64,000 nucleotides of DNA from Tamarix chinensis (GCA_030549775.1 CM060175.1:41481415-41545414), one strand, 5' to 3'. Shown: positions 35,530 through 48,680, counted from the first letter of the stretch. Notes: a model not told the origin generated them from the letters alone. Numbers and translations are program-made.

Positions 35530-37655
35530 GTTGTTTTTTTTTTCAATAAATAGAGATTTTATTAATTAACTAATGAGAAAGTATAGTCCTGTAAGATCAA
35601 CACACTTTTCTATCATGCAAACTAGCCCACATAGCATATCAAGCTTTACAAAAAGGGTAGGATAATCTCCTAGCAACTGAAAGGACAATAACTCTAACTA
35701 GAGTGGAATCATCTCTACTATAATTCTAAAATATTCTCAAGTTCATATCATGCCACATATTTGCAACAAAAGACACAAAGAGTGCTCCCAAAACCTATTT
35801 ATTGGACTTTTATTGCCTCATCCTTGAAACTAATGAGTGAACCTCCTGATGCAATCCACTAAGGTAGCTCTCCTACCTATAGAAACTCAAGTCCTCCTCT
35901 AGATGGCACTAGTGAAAGAACAACATATGAATAAGTAATCACTATTCTCAAGATAGGTCTAACAAAACACATAAGAACTATCAACCTAAATGCCATTACC
36001 TAGCAACCTAGCCTTTGTAAGCAATCTATCACACATTACTAACCACATGGGAAATCTATTCCTTGGACTATTAAGTAAATACCAAACTAGTCTTGACCAT
36101 CTCTATTCATTTTGTTTCTATCTCACTACCTTATATGCAACGTGAATAATGTACTCAATAATCCCACTCACAAGAAGATTTTGAATTAATCTATGTTAAC
36201 ATAGTTTTGATATGGAGTGTCTTCTAAAACAACTAAGATATATAGGATGTAGAAGCATACTCCCATATAGAAACATGTTTTAAGTAAACAACATGTAACC
36301 ATTTGGCCCATAATGAGTCCTTTTTAATGGCAATATTCCATAACAACTTCACCAAGGCACAAACATTCCACACACCAAGATTAAGTAACCCAAGATCACC
36401 TTCAACCTTAGGGTAACAAAGTTGTTCCTCTGACACCACAACTATCTTCCTTAATATCGGTTTACTTGCCCACAAGAAGTTCCTACATAGGATCAGAAAT
36501 TGATGGGGCACCTTATTGAGGAGAAGGACAATCTATCTAAAGTAAATATGAATGCTACGAAGCACAAGCTTGATGAGCTACAACTGATCAATATAGGAGA
36601 GGTAGATGGTGCTCAAATGTCTTACCCTTACAGTCGATTTTACCAACATAGGTTGCAACATGGAAGAAGAAATCCTATAAGAAATGAAAGGTAATCTAAG
36701 ATAAGTAATTAGGAAATCATCCTCTTAAAATCCCAACAAGTTGAAAATATCACTTCTAACATGATTATCAACACCACCAAAATAAATGGTGCATTTTTGT
36801 AGACTCACCACCAAACCTAAAAGCCCTAAGAAAGAAAAACGAAACATCCACCAAGCATCTCACACTAGTAACATCACCAAGGTGGAATAAAGAAAATCAT
36901 TTACAAAGCGTAAGTTCATATTATCCAAGGTTTTACACCCATGATAACCCCTAAAGATAGGTTTATCCTACAAAAGCCTAAGGAACCTACTTAGATAGCC
37001 CATGAGTAGCACAAATGAATAGGGTGAGAGGGAATCACCCTGTCTCAACTCTCTCTTGGCTTGGAAAGGTCTTACCAAAATACCATTACATATAAGAGAG
37101 AAGGAAATAGGAGATTAACAGGTAATTATTAATCATACAAACTGAGTAGAAAACCATAAAGCATCCACATTTTCTGAAGAAAAGATTAGTCATAAGCCTT
37201 ATGTAGATCAAGTTTCAACATGCATCTAGGGGATAAATCTCTGAGCTTATACTTCCTTACTAACTCATGTGTCAAAAAAAAATTCTCTAACAGCCCTACC
37301 TCTTATAAAGGCATTCTAAGAAGGATCAATGATGGAAGGCATAATTCCTTGTAATCTATGAGTTGGGACCTTAGAAATGACCTTGTAAAGCACTGTACAA
37401 CATGCTATAGGCCTAAACTCTAAAACCCTTTGGGCATTAGGTTTCCTAGGAATCAAAGTTAGAGCTTTGATATTCACATTTTTGGGCATAAAACTAGTAG
37501 TATAGAACTCCTTATATACCCATAGAAATTTATCTCTAATAATATACCAGCTAGATTAAAAAAAAAACTATAATAAATCCATCCACACTAGGAGCCTTAG
37601 TGTCTCATATAGAGAAAACAACAACCTTAACTTCTTAAATATTGATTTTTAGCAC
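35530..37655 (-). pseudogene. LINE fragment (reverse transcriptase to C-terminus), 5'-truncated
   Basis: A T-tract at 35532-35545 on plus marks the 3' poly(A) end. From right to left the minus strand has DTKAPSVDGF, LRDLSPRCMLKLDLHKAYD (reverse transcriptase motif A with its Asp kept) and PRES..RVIPSHP, a decayed GDPLSP region. Then comes RNFLWASKPILRKIV, EEQLCYPKVEGDLGLLNL, WNVCALVKLLWNI and KKDSLWAKWLHVVYLKHVS, the post-reverse-transcriptase region of plant LINEs. Stops and frameshifts are frequent. It is not a duplicate of the LINE at 23636; the proteins differ throughout. No clear target duplication. Confidence 0.82.
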
Positions 37656-38479
37656 CATTTTATTTTCTTAAAAAATTTAGTGTTAAAAATATTAGAATAT
37701 GAAGATAAATTCTTATAACCTATTACTGGTTTTTATATTTCTAATATAATAAAAATTAAGAATTTTTAGCCTTTCCTCTCTTTTCTCTTCATTTGTATTA
37801 CATTTTTTAAATGTTTTGACTATTTTTTTTGTTTTTGGTGCAAGGTTTCCAAGAGATTGAAAAGTGCTGATCTCGGGGATGATTTTGTGAAATCTTAGAA
37901 ATAGGAGTTTCTTAAACAAAAATATACTAAGAGTAGATAGAAATCAAAATTTTAGTATACTTAGATTAATTGGAGTCTTGAAAATGTCCAATTTGGCATT
38001 TTTTAGGCCATTTTTCCTTAGGTATATTCTCTATGTTATTGTGTTCTTTTCTTTTTTTTTATTTCATTATATTAATTTATTTTTTAGATGTAATTTCATA
38101 TATTAAAAGTCTTGATTTGGGATTATAATTAAGGTTATAATTTAATGATGTTTTAGCCTAAAAGGATATTTCTTTTTCCATCTACATGTGTGCTGTGTTT
38201 TTCCTATAATTTTATGTGCTCTAACTTTTTCATACTCTACTAAATGATCTACATTATTTTATGCTAAAATTTATGATATTTTCTTTGTTATTAGGTTTTA
38301 CGTATAATTTATTCTTTTTACATACATCCTTAATGAAATTTGTGAGTTCTAACATATTGATTTTTTTAAATTATGATTTTTTTATATTCAATTTAATGAT
38401 TTTCAAAGTTTATCTAATATTATATTCATAATGATTATGTTTAATACATCTTAGGTTAAAATTGGTAATTTAATATCTA

Positions 38480-38760
38480 AAGGCTTTTAATCAGATATTT
38501 AGGGTCAATGGTTAACCTTGAGTTATAGGTATCCAAAGGATTTTGTTTATCGTAATGACTGAGTTGCCAATCACCTTAGTGGTCATAGTTGGTAGAGCTA
38601 TAGGAATTCTGTTGTCATAGACATTAAGTTATGGGTTACCTTTGTAGTCATAGCCAACAACTCTATAGCCTATTATATTGGTCATGGTTTTTGAGCCATC
38701 AATCAACCTAGTGGCCATAGTCATAATGTTATAAATGGATGTAGGTATTAATATGTCTTG
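38480..38760. repeat. Degenerate 3-4 copy repeat in copy H
   Basis: Phrases such as caccttagtggtcatagttg, acctttgtagtcatagcc and aacctagtggccatagtcat recur about every 70-80 bp with gagctata or ctctatag between. This is copy H's counterpart of the arrays in the other family members, with unrelated sequence. Confidence 0.55.
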
Positions 38761-39365
38761 GAAATGAACAGGTAAATCACATTATAAGTGAAATAAGGGT
38801 AATATGTAAGATAAGTGAATTGTAATATCTTGGATAAAGAAATGGGTACTTGTGTGTGAATTTTATCATCTTAGATGTTTGGTATCATGTTCACAATATA
38901 TTGTTCCAAGTTATTTATGAAAATATTAGGGGCTTGATGAATAGTATCAACAACATAAATAGTTATTAATAGTAGGAATAGTGAGAATAGAATATTTTGA
39001 TTAATTTAACCATGATTCACATGTTAGCATGTTTTACTATATTCTTCAAGTTTAACCATAATTCTATGTGCCTAATGTTGATACATGCTATCACTTTTAG
39101 GTTATTTAGTTTACTCAGTATGTTTGTCATATTAATTCTATTATTTATATGTTTTTTAGATCTTAGGATCCAAGATTAGATGTGGAATTATGTGCAAAGA
39201 AATGGACTATAAGTTTATGATATTGGGGTAGGGTATAGACTTGACTAAACTAGTCATTGAATTTACAAGTCTAAGTATAATTACGCATAGGAAAAATATC
39301 TATTTCTAGCACATGTTCATGTTCTTTCTTATCTTATGATTTATTTTAGTATTTTTTCATAGTAT

Positions 39366-40189
39366 TGATGTGAAATATTGTCTCCAAATCTTCTACAAGA
39401 CTTCAGGACCTTTTTTGATGGATCACAAGATGCAAAATTATCACCCAAACTAGACTTCCCTTGCATATACTTTGGTTATTTGAATGTTGATAGATTTTGA
39501 GTAGATCTAATCCAAGATCCAACTCTTCTAATGAGAACCTTTGATTTCACACTAGAATAATCTTGATAATTCTCAATGTACACACTTGAGGAAGGAGAAG
39601 AGAAGAAGAAGAAGAAGAAGAAGAAGAAGCAACACCACTTGTGTAATCCTCTCTCTAAAGTCACGATCGAACTTTTCTTAAAATTCTCAATGTTGTTCGA
39701 CATTCTTTGAGTACAAGTGCTTATATAGGCATCTAACCATTCAGGCCTTTTCCATTAAAAATCCCATTAGCAGCCTCATTAGGAACCCTCTTCATGCATG
39801 GCTCATGTATTACAATAAAATTTACAATGACAATTTACAAGAATTACAAAGTATACACCAAAAATAACAAAGCTACACAACTTAATAATGCAGTACATAG
39901 ATATAATCATATGTGATTAAACTTTATAGTCTTGTAGCCTTGTTCTTCATTGCACTTTGTAATATTGTAATTCATTACCATTACCTTGTACATGAAAGAA
40001 CTTCAACCATCATGAATTTCATGAATTTCTTGCAAACATGTACAATACATGTAAGAATGACTTCACAAAACATTCGAAGCATAAGAACTTTCAAGCATAA
40101 TTGGTTCTATCTCCAAGTATGCTAATTCCTCTTGATCTCCATCATTAGAAAAGAAAATTTGAGATTTTTAAAGATATGCTCCTGCATCA
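39366..40189 (-). mobile_element. Solo LTR of the small gypsy family
   Basis: 824 bp. The minus strand starts TGATGCAGGAGCATATC, like the 5' LTR at 17539, and the plus left edge tgatgtgaaat matches the other LTR end. Flanks are agtat (39361-39365) and aatat (40190-40194), four of five bases alike. The first codons again give DAGA, then SNDGDQEELAYLEIEPIML. It includes a (GAA)n run (39599-39629). It lies in copy H. Confidence 0.65.
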
Positions 40190-40400
40190 AATATCATATT
40201 GATTTTGGATTAGGTACTTATCACATTAGATCAAAAGGTTATGAGAGTACTTTTAGCTTCTCATCTACCACATATTGGGTTTTGATATTGTCGTCTCTAT
40301 GTTAGATGTGATGGTAACACCTTAATTTCTTATTTGGATTCTATAAACTTCTTCAAAAGTATATATTTTTCTGATATAAAAATGAGGGTGTTACACTTTG

Positions 40401-41850
40401 TCTTGTGAAAGGAACAAAATGAGTCATCTTGTAAAATATATCAACAAACATCATGATAGTATTTTTATCCCTTTGTGTTTATGGAAAATCAAATAGAAAG
40501 TCCATGCTAAATTCATTCCAAGGATAATTAAGAAGGGGTAAAGGAACATATAAATCCTTAGGAGAAAGAAACTTTGTATTTTGACAAGCTATACACTTGT
40601 TTGCATTATCCTACACACTCCTAAGCATCCCTAGCTATTGAAAATGTTCTTAAAGAAAATTCAAGGTCCCATCCACACCAAAATTTCCCGCAATGCTTTC
40701 TTCATGTACTTCCTTCATAGCTAAATCGTGAATATAACTCAATAGAACTCAAATTCATTTGCCTTTGAAAAGAGATACATCTTATAAAGTATATGATTTA
40801 TGATCCCCATCTCTACATTTATTAAAAATCTCACATAAGTCCTCATCCTCCTTATAAAGATCCTTTATCATCTCAAACCCTAGCAACTTAACATCTATAA
40901 CTATGAGTACCATCTCCTTACCTGCCAATTCATCTACTACAACATTAGGCTTGCCTTCAACATGCTTGGTAGAAAAAGTGAAAGTTTGTTGAAAACCAAC
41001 CCACATAATATGTATTGGATTTGGCATCTTTTGTCTATGCTAGTACTTCAATGTGTCATGATTGAAATGAAAAAATTGGTTTAGGACTCAAATAATGACT
41101 TAATGTATCTAAATGTATACCATAGAAATCCTTATCATATGTGCAATAATTTAGTTTTGACCTATTCAATTTCCTACTAAAATATGTTAATGGCTTTTTC
41201 TCTTGAGAAAGAGCTCTAATGCCTATACCACAAGCATCATAAGTTACTTCAAATTACTTATAAAAGTTAGATAAAGATAACATGGGTGAATTTTATAACT
41301 TCTCATTAAGCTCTTTAATTTCTTGTTGGGATGCTCACATGAACTCTTCCTACTTCATAAGTTCAATAATAGGAGTTGTTATAGTGTTAAAATCCTTAAT
41401 AAACTTTCAACAAATATATGACAATCAATGGAAACTTTTAAGTTCATGAACATTAGTGGGCATGGCCCATGATGAAATAACCACAATCTTATATGGATCA
41501 ACATTGATACCATCCTCGACAACAATGTATTTTGAGAATACCACAAAAAAAAAAGATGCTAACCAATGGAAACTTTTAAATTCATGAACATTAATGGGCA
41601 CAATCTGTGATGAATTATCCTCAATCCTAGATGGATCAAAATTGATGCCATCCTTAACCATAATGTATATCAATAATATCACACAAGGCATCATAGATGA
41701 ACACTTCTCAAGGTTTCCATATAACTGTTCCATATGCATTTCATTATAGAGTAGCCTTAAGTGTCTAGCATGCTCCTTTTCCCAACTATACATAAGTATA
41801 TCATCCAAATGAACCATAATGAATTCACTAATAAAAGGTGGTATACTATT
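40401..41850 (-). pseudogene. gypsy pol fragment, part 1: reverse transcriptase end, RNase H, integrase start
   Basis: From 41850 leftward: PPFISEFIMVHLDDILMYS (reverse transcriptase, the usual FDDIL reading LDDIL), ARHLRLLYNEM, NLEKCSSMM and NVHELKSFH. RNase H follows with VTYDACGIGI, SQEKKPLTYFSRKLN and FSTKHVEGKPNVVVDEL. Integrase comes next: NKCIACQNTKF and NEFSMDFLFDFP, then THFVPFTRQ up to copy H at 40395. A segment of about 130 bp is duplicated (41440-41670). Upstream reverse transcriptase, protease and gag are missing beyond 41850. Inactive. Confidence 0.85.
41440..41670. repeat. Tandem duplication of about 130 bp within gypsy reverse transcriptase
   Basis: gaaacttttaagttcatgaa (41432) and gaaacttttaaattcatgaa (41569) begin two parallel stretches. 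Both run through a 'tgggca...gatggatcaa' section to 'taccatcc/tgccatcc'. The protein repeats DGIN.DP..I and PINVHEFKSFH. An A-tract (caaaaaaaaaag, 41547) separates them. Confidence 0.8.
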
Positions 41851-43551
41851 ATAGATGCTCCAAATTAAACCCTAAACGTACCAACAAGTAGTAAGCAGTT
41901 AGTATGGGTTGATCACACAAGATTGTAAACTAATCCTTAAATTTTTATAATTAAATTAATTCCCCAATTGTTAATTTTATGAAAAACTAATTAGTAAAAA
42001 AAATTATAAAATAATAATTAATTGAATAAAAAAATAACAATAATGAGGTAATAGGGGTCATAAGGCATATTCAACATAGAGATATCAAACAATCATTGAA
42101 TAATTTAGGCATTTACTATTTTTTATGTTAACCTATAAAAGCTCATACGCGTTTGCTTCCTAGTGTCCTCTTATTCAAATAAACCAAGGTCTGATTATGG
42201 TTTATTTGCTAACCACTTAATAACTTAGGATAAGATCTCTAGATTTAATTAATAGCAACATTATTGATTATGCAATAACTAACTAGAATCGTAAATATAG
42301 TTAGCCTAAATTATGTAGTTATGAAGATTAGTAAACATAAATTAAGTTAATAACCTATTTACTATTTGTCGGTGTATATGATATTAATTAACGATTAATT
42401 ATACTACCCTAGAATGATAACGAAGTAATCAAGCTAGATAATTATGTCCTAATCTTAGATTAGTGATCATTAAGATTGGTTTATTAATGTAACTAAAAAT
42501 ATGCGTAAAAATTAAATCTAATTCACATCTCTTTACCAATTATCCTTTAACCTTCAACTATCCTCCTACCCTGTACTAATCTAGCCTAACATGTTAATAG
42601 AAATCAAAAATACAAGATCTAAACACATTAAAATCATAATTTCAATTAGAATAGATGAACAAAGCAACAACAATTGAATTCAACTAGACTAAATCCCAAA
42701 AAATAATTGAATAAACAAAGAACAAGAATCATATAAAATGAACTAAAATGTATGAAACAAAGGAAAGAAAGATCTTAGGAGATTGCACCAACCCAAACAC
42801 CAAATGATCTTCAATTCTTTAAGCACAACACAACAAACTAATAGATGAATTGAATATAACACAAGATCCATAATGGCTTGAAAATAATAAAACAAAGTAA
42901 AAAATCTAGGGGTAGTTCTCTCCATGCGCCATTCAATCTAATATATGTCATATTTATAGGCAGAAGGTTTTTTGAAACATATCCAAAATGTGACAAAAAT
43001 ATCTATACTAGTAAATATGGGGTCTCTATGTTTTTACTTTATAGATATGCATATGAGATGATTTAATAAAGCACATGGGAGGTAATCTAAGAATTACAAT
43101 ATGTATTTTATACTAAAGGGCTCCAATATTTCTTGCTCATAAATACTAGGAACCAGTATTTTTTGTTCCTTCATTACCTTGTCTTGATTTTTTTATATAC
43201 ATGTCTTCTCTTTTAGGATCCTTCGTGATGGTACATCTAAATTTTGATGAATCAAGGCTTTCCTCCTCACACTATGCTCCTTTTTCTTAGTTATCTACCC
43301 AAATTACCCAAATTTTATCTTTTCTTACAAAACTTGACTAGTATATAAATGTCAACAAAAGGGGTAATTTTTTTATAACATAAATTGAAAGTTGGGTCAA
43401 GATACATCAAATAATTACATAAAATATACACCTATAAAAATTATGCATAACATGATTCATTAAATGCATAAGAGGATTAGGGTTCTATATGGTCTAAATG
43501 ATCTTATCAACTATTCATATAGCTTATACTTTATCTTAAAAGTGGTCTTTC
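41851..43551. other. AT-rich DNA, no gene; possible unrecognised LTR
   Basis: The coding signal of gypsy reverse transcriptase stops near 41850. What follows is about 1.7 kb of AT-rich noncoding sequence with scattered ccctaaa and taacctaat words. 42700-43300 looks like LTR-type leader DNA (tatttatagg near 42955) but has no partner. Nothing else supported. Confidence 0.4.
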
Positions 43552-45200
43552 CACTAAAAGAAAAGCTGGGTATTATGATGTTATAAGTCATTAGAAAAAT
43601 TTGAATTTCTTGTCACAATAGGGAAATTGTAATGTATCACCATATAAGGATCATAATAAAAAACGCGTCATATTAAACAAACAAAAAAATTAACTTTACA
43701 ATGACATAAGTTCATCATTGTAAATAGGTCAAGTATGTGACAATATTGCCATTGAAGCTTTAATATGATAACTTCTTTAAATCCCTTTGTTATAACTATT
43801 TTTAAAATTAATTTCTAAAATTAAAATTACCCTATTGTCATGATCATTGAACCTATTATGTTAACTATGGAAAGAAATCAATTTTTATTTTATTTTTAGA
43901 ATTTTCCATATTTTTATGCCCTTGGACTCTATTATAAAATAATCACTATTGCTAAAAATCCTAACTTAATATTTTATTCAAATAATTCCTCCATTGTGAT
44001 AGCTTTATCCTCACTAAAAACATAATTCAATTTTTCCTCTATTGTGATGAATCCATCATTTGAAAGGCTAATGTAATTTTTTTAATAAAAAAATCAATAA
44101 AATCTAATTCAACCTTTTTAATAAACAAAAACATATATAGTAATGACCTAGGAGTTTATTGTGTGATGATAACCTTCGTTGAAAGCTAATTTATTTTGTC
44201 CTAGTTTTTCCTCTATTATAATGCCTCCTTAACTTATGATATTATTATTAATTGGTTGTTTATTTTTTCCCCTTATTTTATTTATTTTTTATATTAAGTG
44301 GCTAATTGATTAGAAATAAGACTTTAGAATTAATAAATATTGGCATAAACTAACAATAACAAAAAAGGTAAATGAAATGTAACACATTCAAAATATGAAG
44401 ATTGTTTACAATTCAAAAGTCATTATTATGCATAAATCATCCTTACCTATAATAAACCATCACTCCTACCCCCTTCCTTGTCCCTAATGTTTTACCTCAA
44501 CTCTTAAATCATAGCATTCTACACCTTAATGAATTCACTATTTGGTTGAACATTTTATAGAGTAGCTCAATTGCATTGGCCATCATATTAAACTTCTCAT
44601 CAAGTGAAAAGGTGTTACCAATAGTAGGTGGTTCCAGAGCTAAATATGATGCAGATATAGATGAAGAATCTCTTGATAATCTATCAATAGGTCTCTGATG
44701 ATTGTGATGTTTTCTAAGAACTTCCTAAATAAACTCAACCTCAACAATATTAGTCTCATAGCAATCTATATATAATTTCCCATAGTTATGACCATGGCAA
44801 AGTCTCCATCCCATACATATAGTTGTTTCAAAAGAAATTAAAAGCAAACCATTATTTACTATTACTTCAATCTAAGGGTAAATCCTATCTTTTTACTATT
44901 TTAAAACATGATCCCAATTTTGATAGTCCATAGGGATCAAAATTCCAATATCATTCCATGTGTCTAGAAAAAGGTGTACCTATATAACAAACAACCTTCT
45001 ACACCATATCAAACATGGACCACTAAAGGCACACTTATGTTCAAGGATTTTAACTTCTTACATGTGAGGTGTGCTAGAGTTGTAACATTTATAAATAAAA
45101 TAGTAACTATATCATTGTTTTATTATCTAACATGTAACAATAAAATTCATTAGATACCTCATACTAACATGGGATACTAGACGAACATTGGGGAGATCAT
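43552..45200 (-). mobile_element. Probable CACTA remnant
   Basis: cactaaaagaaaagctggg at 43552 resembles a CACTA terminal repeat. The DNA inside contains scattered 'acaatgacataagttcat' and 'aaccttcgttgaaagctaa' type subterminal motifs. On the minus strand, 45200 to about 44560, a broken frame (LTCKKLKSLNISVPLVVH, then ALEPPTIGNTFSLDEKF) loosely resembles the second gene of plant CACTA elements. Its sequence differs from the CACTA at the window start. Far end not located. Confidence 0.35.
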
Positions 45201-45639
45201 CAATTTCATCTTTATCATGATGCATTATCATAACATGAATCATACCTAAAATATTTAACAATGAATGGAAAAAAAGTAATAAAGATAACTTGATAACAAT
45301 CACACAATAAAGACCCCCTCAGTCATGTTAATGATACAACTATATCCTAGTATTCTTGGCCCAAAACTAGAAAGATTGATTCACACACTCTCTATATTAC
45401 CCCGACTTTAATTGTTGTTCTAATAAGCTTATACAATGTCCCAAGTTGTTTGCTAACAATCACCATGACAAGTCTTTTAGTAACCTTCAATGTGGCCTTC
45501 TTAATGACAACTATAGCCTTTACTATCTAAGGAACATAGTGAAATCAAGATTTTGGTCATCTTAGGAGCATGATAAATACCAAACAACATCCTGACCACA
45601 CCATCGTACATCCTAAACATAACAATCCTAATCCCAATA

Positions 45640-46544
45640 ACCCTACAGAAAACACCATTTACCAAGATAATAACTCCACCTTAAATAGTATCATATACCT
45701 AGAACCAAGTTCTGTTAGGACAAACAAGGTGGTAGTACATCTATTGGTCAACTTGGTCTGTCCATCCATGGTAGCCATTGTGTCACCATCACCATCACCC
45801 TTAACTATGGCAGCATCATCATCAATAGATACACCATCAATAGCATCTGTCAGTTTCGTACTGGGGAAATATTTCCTAATATGACATTTTCTTATAAAAA
45901 CAATAGTAGAAAATAGTTTTGAACCTATCCATCCTAGATTTGGACTTCTTCTTATCACCAAACCTCCTTGGTATAAGCCCTTCACTATGTGAGTCACTTG
46001 GACATCCTCCAATCAAGCCATTTATTCCATCTAAAAGAACTAATTCTCCTTCCCATATAATACATTCTCACAAAAATGTTTATAAGTTATAGGTAAAGAA
46101 CACAATCATATAATAGCCAAATCTATGTCATCTAACCTAGTACATATATTTCCCAAATCCATAACCATTGAGTCAAATTCATCAAGATGAGATTTTAAGG
46201 ACTAGCCTTTACACAATTTCAAATTGTGAAGCTAACTCTTCATCAATGGATGATTCATCATGGATCTCATTATATACAAGGGTTCCAGCTTCAACCATAA
46301 GGTAGTAACTATTATCTCTTTAGCCGTTTCCCATAAGACCTCATTTGACAAATACGATTGTATGGTGGACATGATCTTCAAATCAATATCCTCAAACTCC
46401 TCATCACTCTTCAATATTCTTTATTTTCCCAAATAATGCCTTCTCTAATCAATTTTGAACAAGTATCACCTTCATCTTCAAGTTTCATAGCCCAAAATTC
46501 ATAGAGCAATCAAGTCTCTCAATTTTAAATCTTATAAATGCCAT
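45640..46544 (-). pseudogene. Ty1/copia gag remnant
   Basis: It begins MAFIRFKIERLDC at 46544, the usual copia gag opening (M..RFEIEKFDG), followed by NFGL and LKMKVILVQN. FEDIDLKIMSTIQSYLSNEV and WLKLEPLYIMRSM come next, the UBN2-type gag core. Further on are SHLDEFDSMVMDLGN, LPITYKHF and LLDEINGLI, then KKSKSRM and a decayed zinc knuckle with CHIRKYFP. Several stops and frameshifts. 45201-45639 to its left holds no recognisable protease or integrase. Confidence 0.75.
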
Positions 46545-46564
46545 CCTAATGTAGATTGATATCA

Positions 46565-47170
46565 CACCAAAAGTTCTTAACAATTATAGGGAAAAAAATT
46601 CACCATATATGAATGCTTATTACCTGATCTAACAAGCAATCAAGAAATTATAATATTTAAGCGAGATAACAATTAGAATATCAATTGGGAAAATAATGAT
46701 GATCTTTATTACATACAATATTGGTGATTATAAGGAGAATCAAACAATCCTCACAATGTCACTCAGTACATGATTCTTATAGAAACATAAGAGAATACAC
46801 GAGGAGAGGGTTGGGATAAGCTTGATGTCATAGCACACATGCAAGGGTTTCATACGCAACCTATTTATAGAATTATGTAATTGACATAAGAAAATGATAT
46901 AAAATAGGAAATAACACATACTACATGAATAAACATAGGGGCCTTGTGTTTATTTTTTCCAAAAATATTAACTTTTGCCAAAATAATGTAAGACCAAGTA
47001 GAACAAGAAAACACAACCCCCTTGTATTTTCTACCTTCATTTTCTTTTGTCTCTAAACTTCTCCTAACACATGTATGTGAAAATACATGCTAGACTACAC
47101 ACACAAACATAAGTCATGATCTCACACTTATGTATAGTAAAAATGAGCACGATCATCTTATTCATTTGAA
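46565..47170 (-). repeat. Putative 5' LTR of the copia gag element
   Basis: Noncoding DNA directly upstream of the gag start on the minus strand, with a degenerate TGTGATATCAATC where a Met-tRNA primer site would be. Ends not defined; a short purine/T-rich boundary lies near 47200. Confidence 0.4.
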
Positions 47171-47269
47171 GAGATGATTTGATAAACTAAGGGGAGCTAT
47201 TTTTTTTTAAAAAAAGGAAAAAATGTGACTTTACACTTTCAAGAGTTGTTTTCTAGATTATATTATATG

Positions 47270-47566
47270 TAGAGAAGATATAATAGTGGATCCCACAAAT
47301 ATTCAAGCTCTTTAAGATTGGCAAAAACCCAAGGACATTCACGAGATGAGGAATTTTCATGGAATAGAAGCTTTTATAGGAGTTTCACCAAGTACTTCCC
47401 AACTATTTTCGTTCCAATAACAAATATCATGAAAAAGAGAATTCCAGTAGGGGAAGAAGCAACGAAAGCCTTCGAGACTTTAAAATTCAAGCTATTTATT
47501 GTTTTGATATTATCATTACCTACTTTAAAAAATTGTTTGCAGTTACATGTGATGCTAGTGGCGTAG
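47270..47566 (+). pseudogene. gypsy reverse transcriptase-RNase H junction, part 1 of 3
   Basis: VDPTNIQAL..WQKPKDIHEM, FTKYFPTIFVPITNIMKK, EEATKAFETLKFKL and finally VTCDASGV, the first catalytic Asp region of gypsy RNase H. The frame stops because copy E starts at 47567. Frameshifted and lacking all upstream protein. The remaining RNase H is at 52102 and 57636. Confidence 0.85.
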
Positions 47567-48283
47567 TGTAATACTCCAAAATTTACAACTGAAAAATTTT
47601 GTTTAATGAAAAGGTTTAGCCGAAGCAAAATCACAAAAATGTAAATTATGGGGATATTACCGCCACACATAATACCATACCGGTTTACTTCTACCGTTCC
47701 AGTACCAAGTGCTAAGGCTGATTGGGATATATATCAAACATGAGTCAATAATTAAAACAAGCATTCATAAAAGAAATGAGTCATTAACCGTGCAGGAAAT
47801 CAAAGTGTGGTAATCAAAAAGGTACAGTCCAAAAGTACAGTTTTAAAGTTCCAAATGTCACAAACATCATACACCAGAATAAAACTAAATATAACGATAC
47901 AGGAAAGATAAGACGGATGATATACTCTGGCCACGTCACTTTAGACCCCCAAGCTAGGTATAGGCTCAGCTCTTAGCCCTACCTAATGCCTCATAAGCAT
48001 CGTAGGCATCGAAGATAGAATCACTAACCTGCACTAAGTCAAAGGGGCCTTCTACTTGTGCGAATGAGCAGTACCCATAAAATGGGTGGTCAGTACGTTA
48101 CGTACTGAGCAAGGTAACCGTACACTAAGGCCAACATATAAGAGCACATAACTCAATCACAACAACATGATAGATAGCACATAATTTCTCAGGTAAATAA
48201 AGGCCCACACTAGTTATTTATTCTCTAGATAGTACTCTTTTCACACCATAATTTTTTATCAATCCATGCGAGTATAGGAACCC

Positions 48284-48680
48284 AACTATTATAGCCGGTG
48301 GATCGGTCACTTACAGGGCAAAATGGACCTCATCACTATTATACACGGTGGATCGGTCTCCAGGGCAAATGCTTAGGGCCACTATTATGTTTGTGGATCG
48401 ATCTAGCTCCGACTCTCATGATGTTCCATTGTAAGTACTTAGTATCTTTTACGTGTCTTAACAAATTAGGGTTTGGTTTATTGAGATCAAGATCCCCCAC
48501 TATTATAACCGGTAGATAGGTCACTTATAGGACAGAATGCACCTAACCACTATTATATGCCGGTGGATCGGTCACTTATAAGACAGAACGCACCTAACCA
48601 CTATTATATGCCGGTGGATCAGTCTTTAGGGCACCCCGGCACCTGGCCACTATTATGCCGATGGATCGGTCTAGGCTCGG
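48284..48680. repeat. CACTATTAT...GGTGGATCGGTC array in copy E, two blocks
   Basis: The unit core is cactattatagccggtggat followed by cggtc and 20-25 variable bases. Copies begin near 48285, 48334 and 48380, then after a unique 119-bp step at 48499, 48548, 48599 and 48648. The second block restarts 214 bp after the first, so blocks as well as units were duplicated. Copy D has the same arrangement. Confidence 0.85.

Larger units (their letters stand above)
34812..40395 (-). mobile_element. TGTAACACC-family element, copy H, holding a LINE and a small solo LTR
   Basis: Read on the minus strand it starts TGTAACACCCTCATTTTT at 40395, with GGTGTTACCATCACATC further in, and ends GGATTATTACA at 34812. 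Flanks are atttg (34807-34811) and ctttg (40396-40400), four of five bases alike. The gypsy integrase on either side reads through when it is removed. Without the LINE (about 2.1 kb) and the solo LTR (0.83 kb) it is about 2.6 kb, shorter than the other copies, and it lacks the GC-rich island. Confidence 0.72.

Noticed and set aside
37610..37650. Target duplication candidate for the minus-strand LINE (ccttaacttctt against ccttacttcctc near 35510)
   Set aside because: The right-hand match falls within LINE coding sequence (EVKVVVFS region), so it cannot be flanking DNA.
39476..39703. Open frame with a Phe run
   Set aside because: Created by a GAA/TTC microsatellite inside a solo LTR.
48284..48680. 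CRISPR-like spacing of repeats and variable spacers
   Set aside because: Units are imperfect, the spacers are related to each other, and the context is a plant retroelement.
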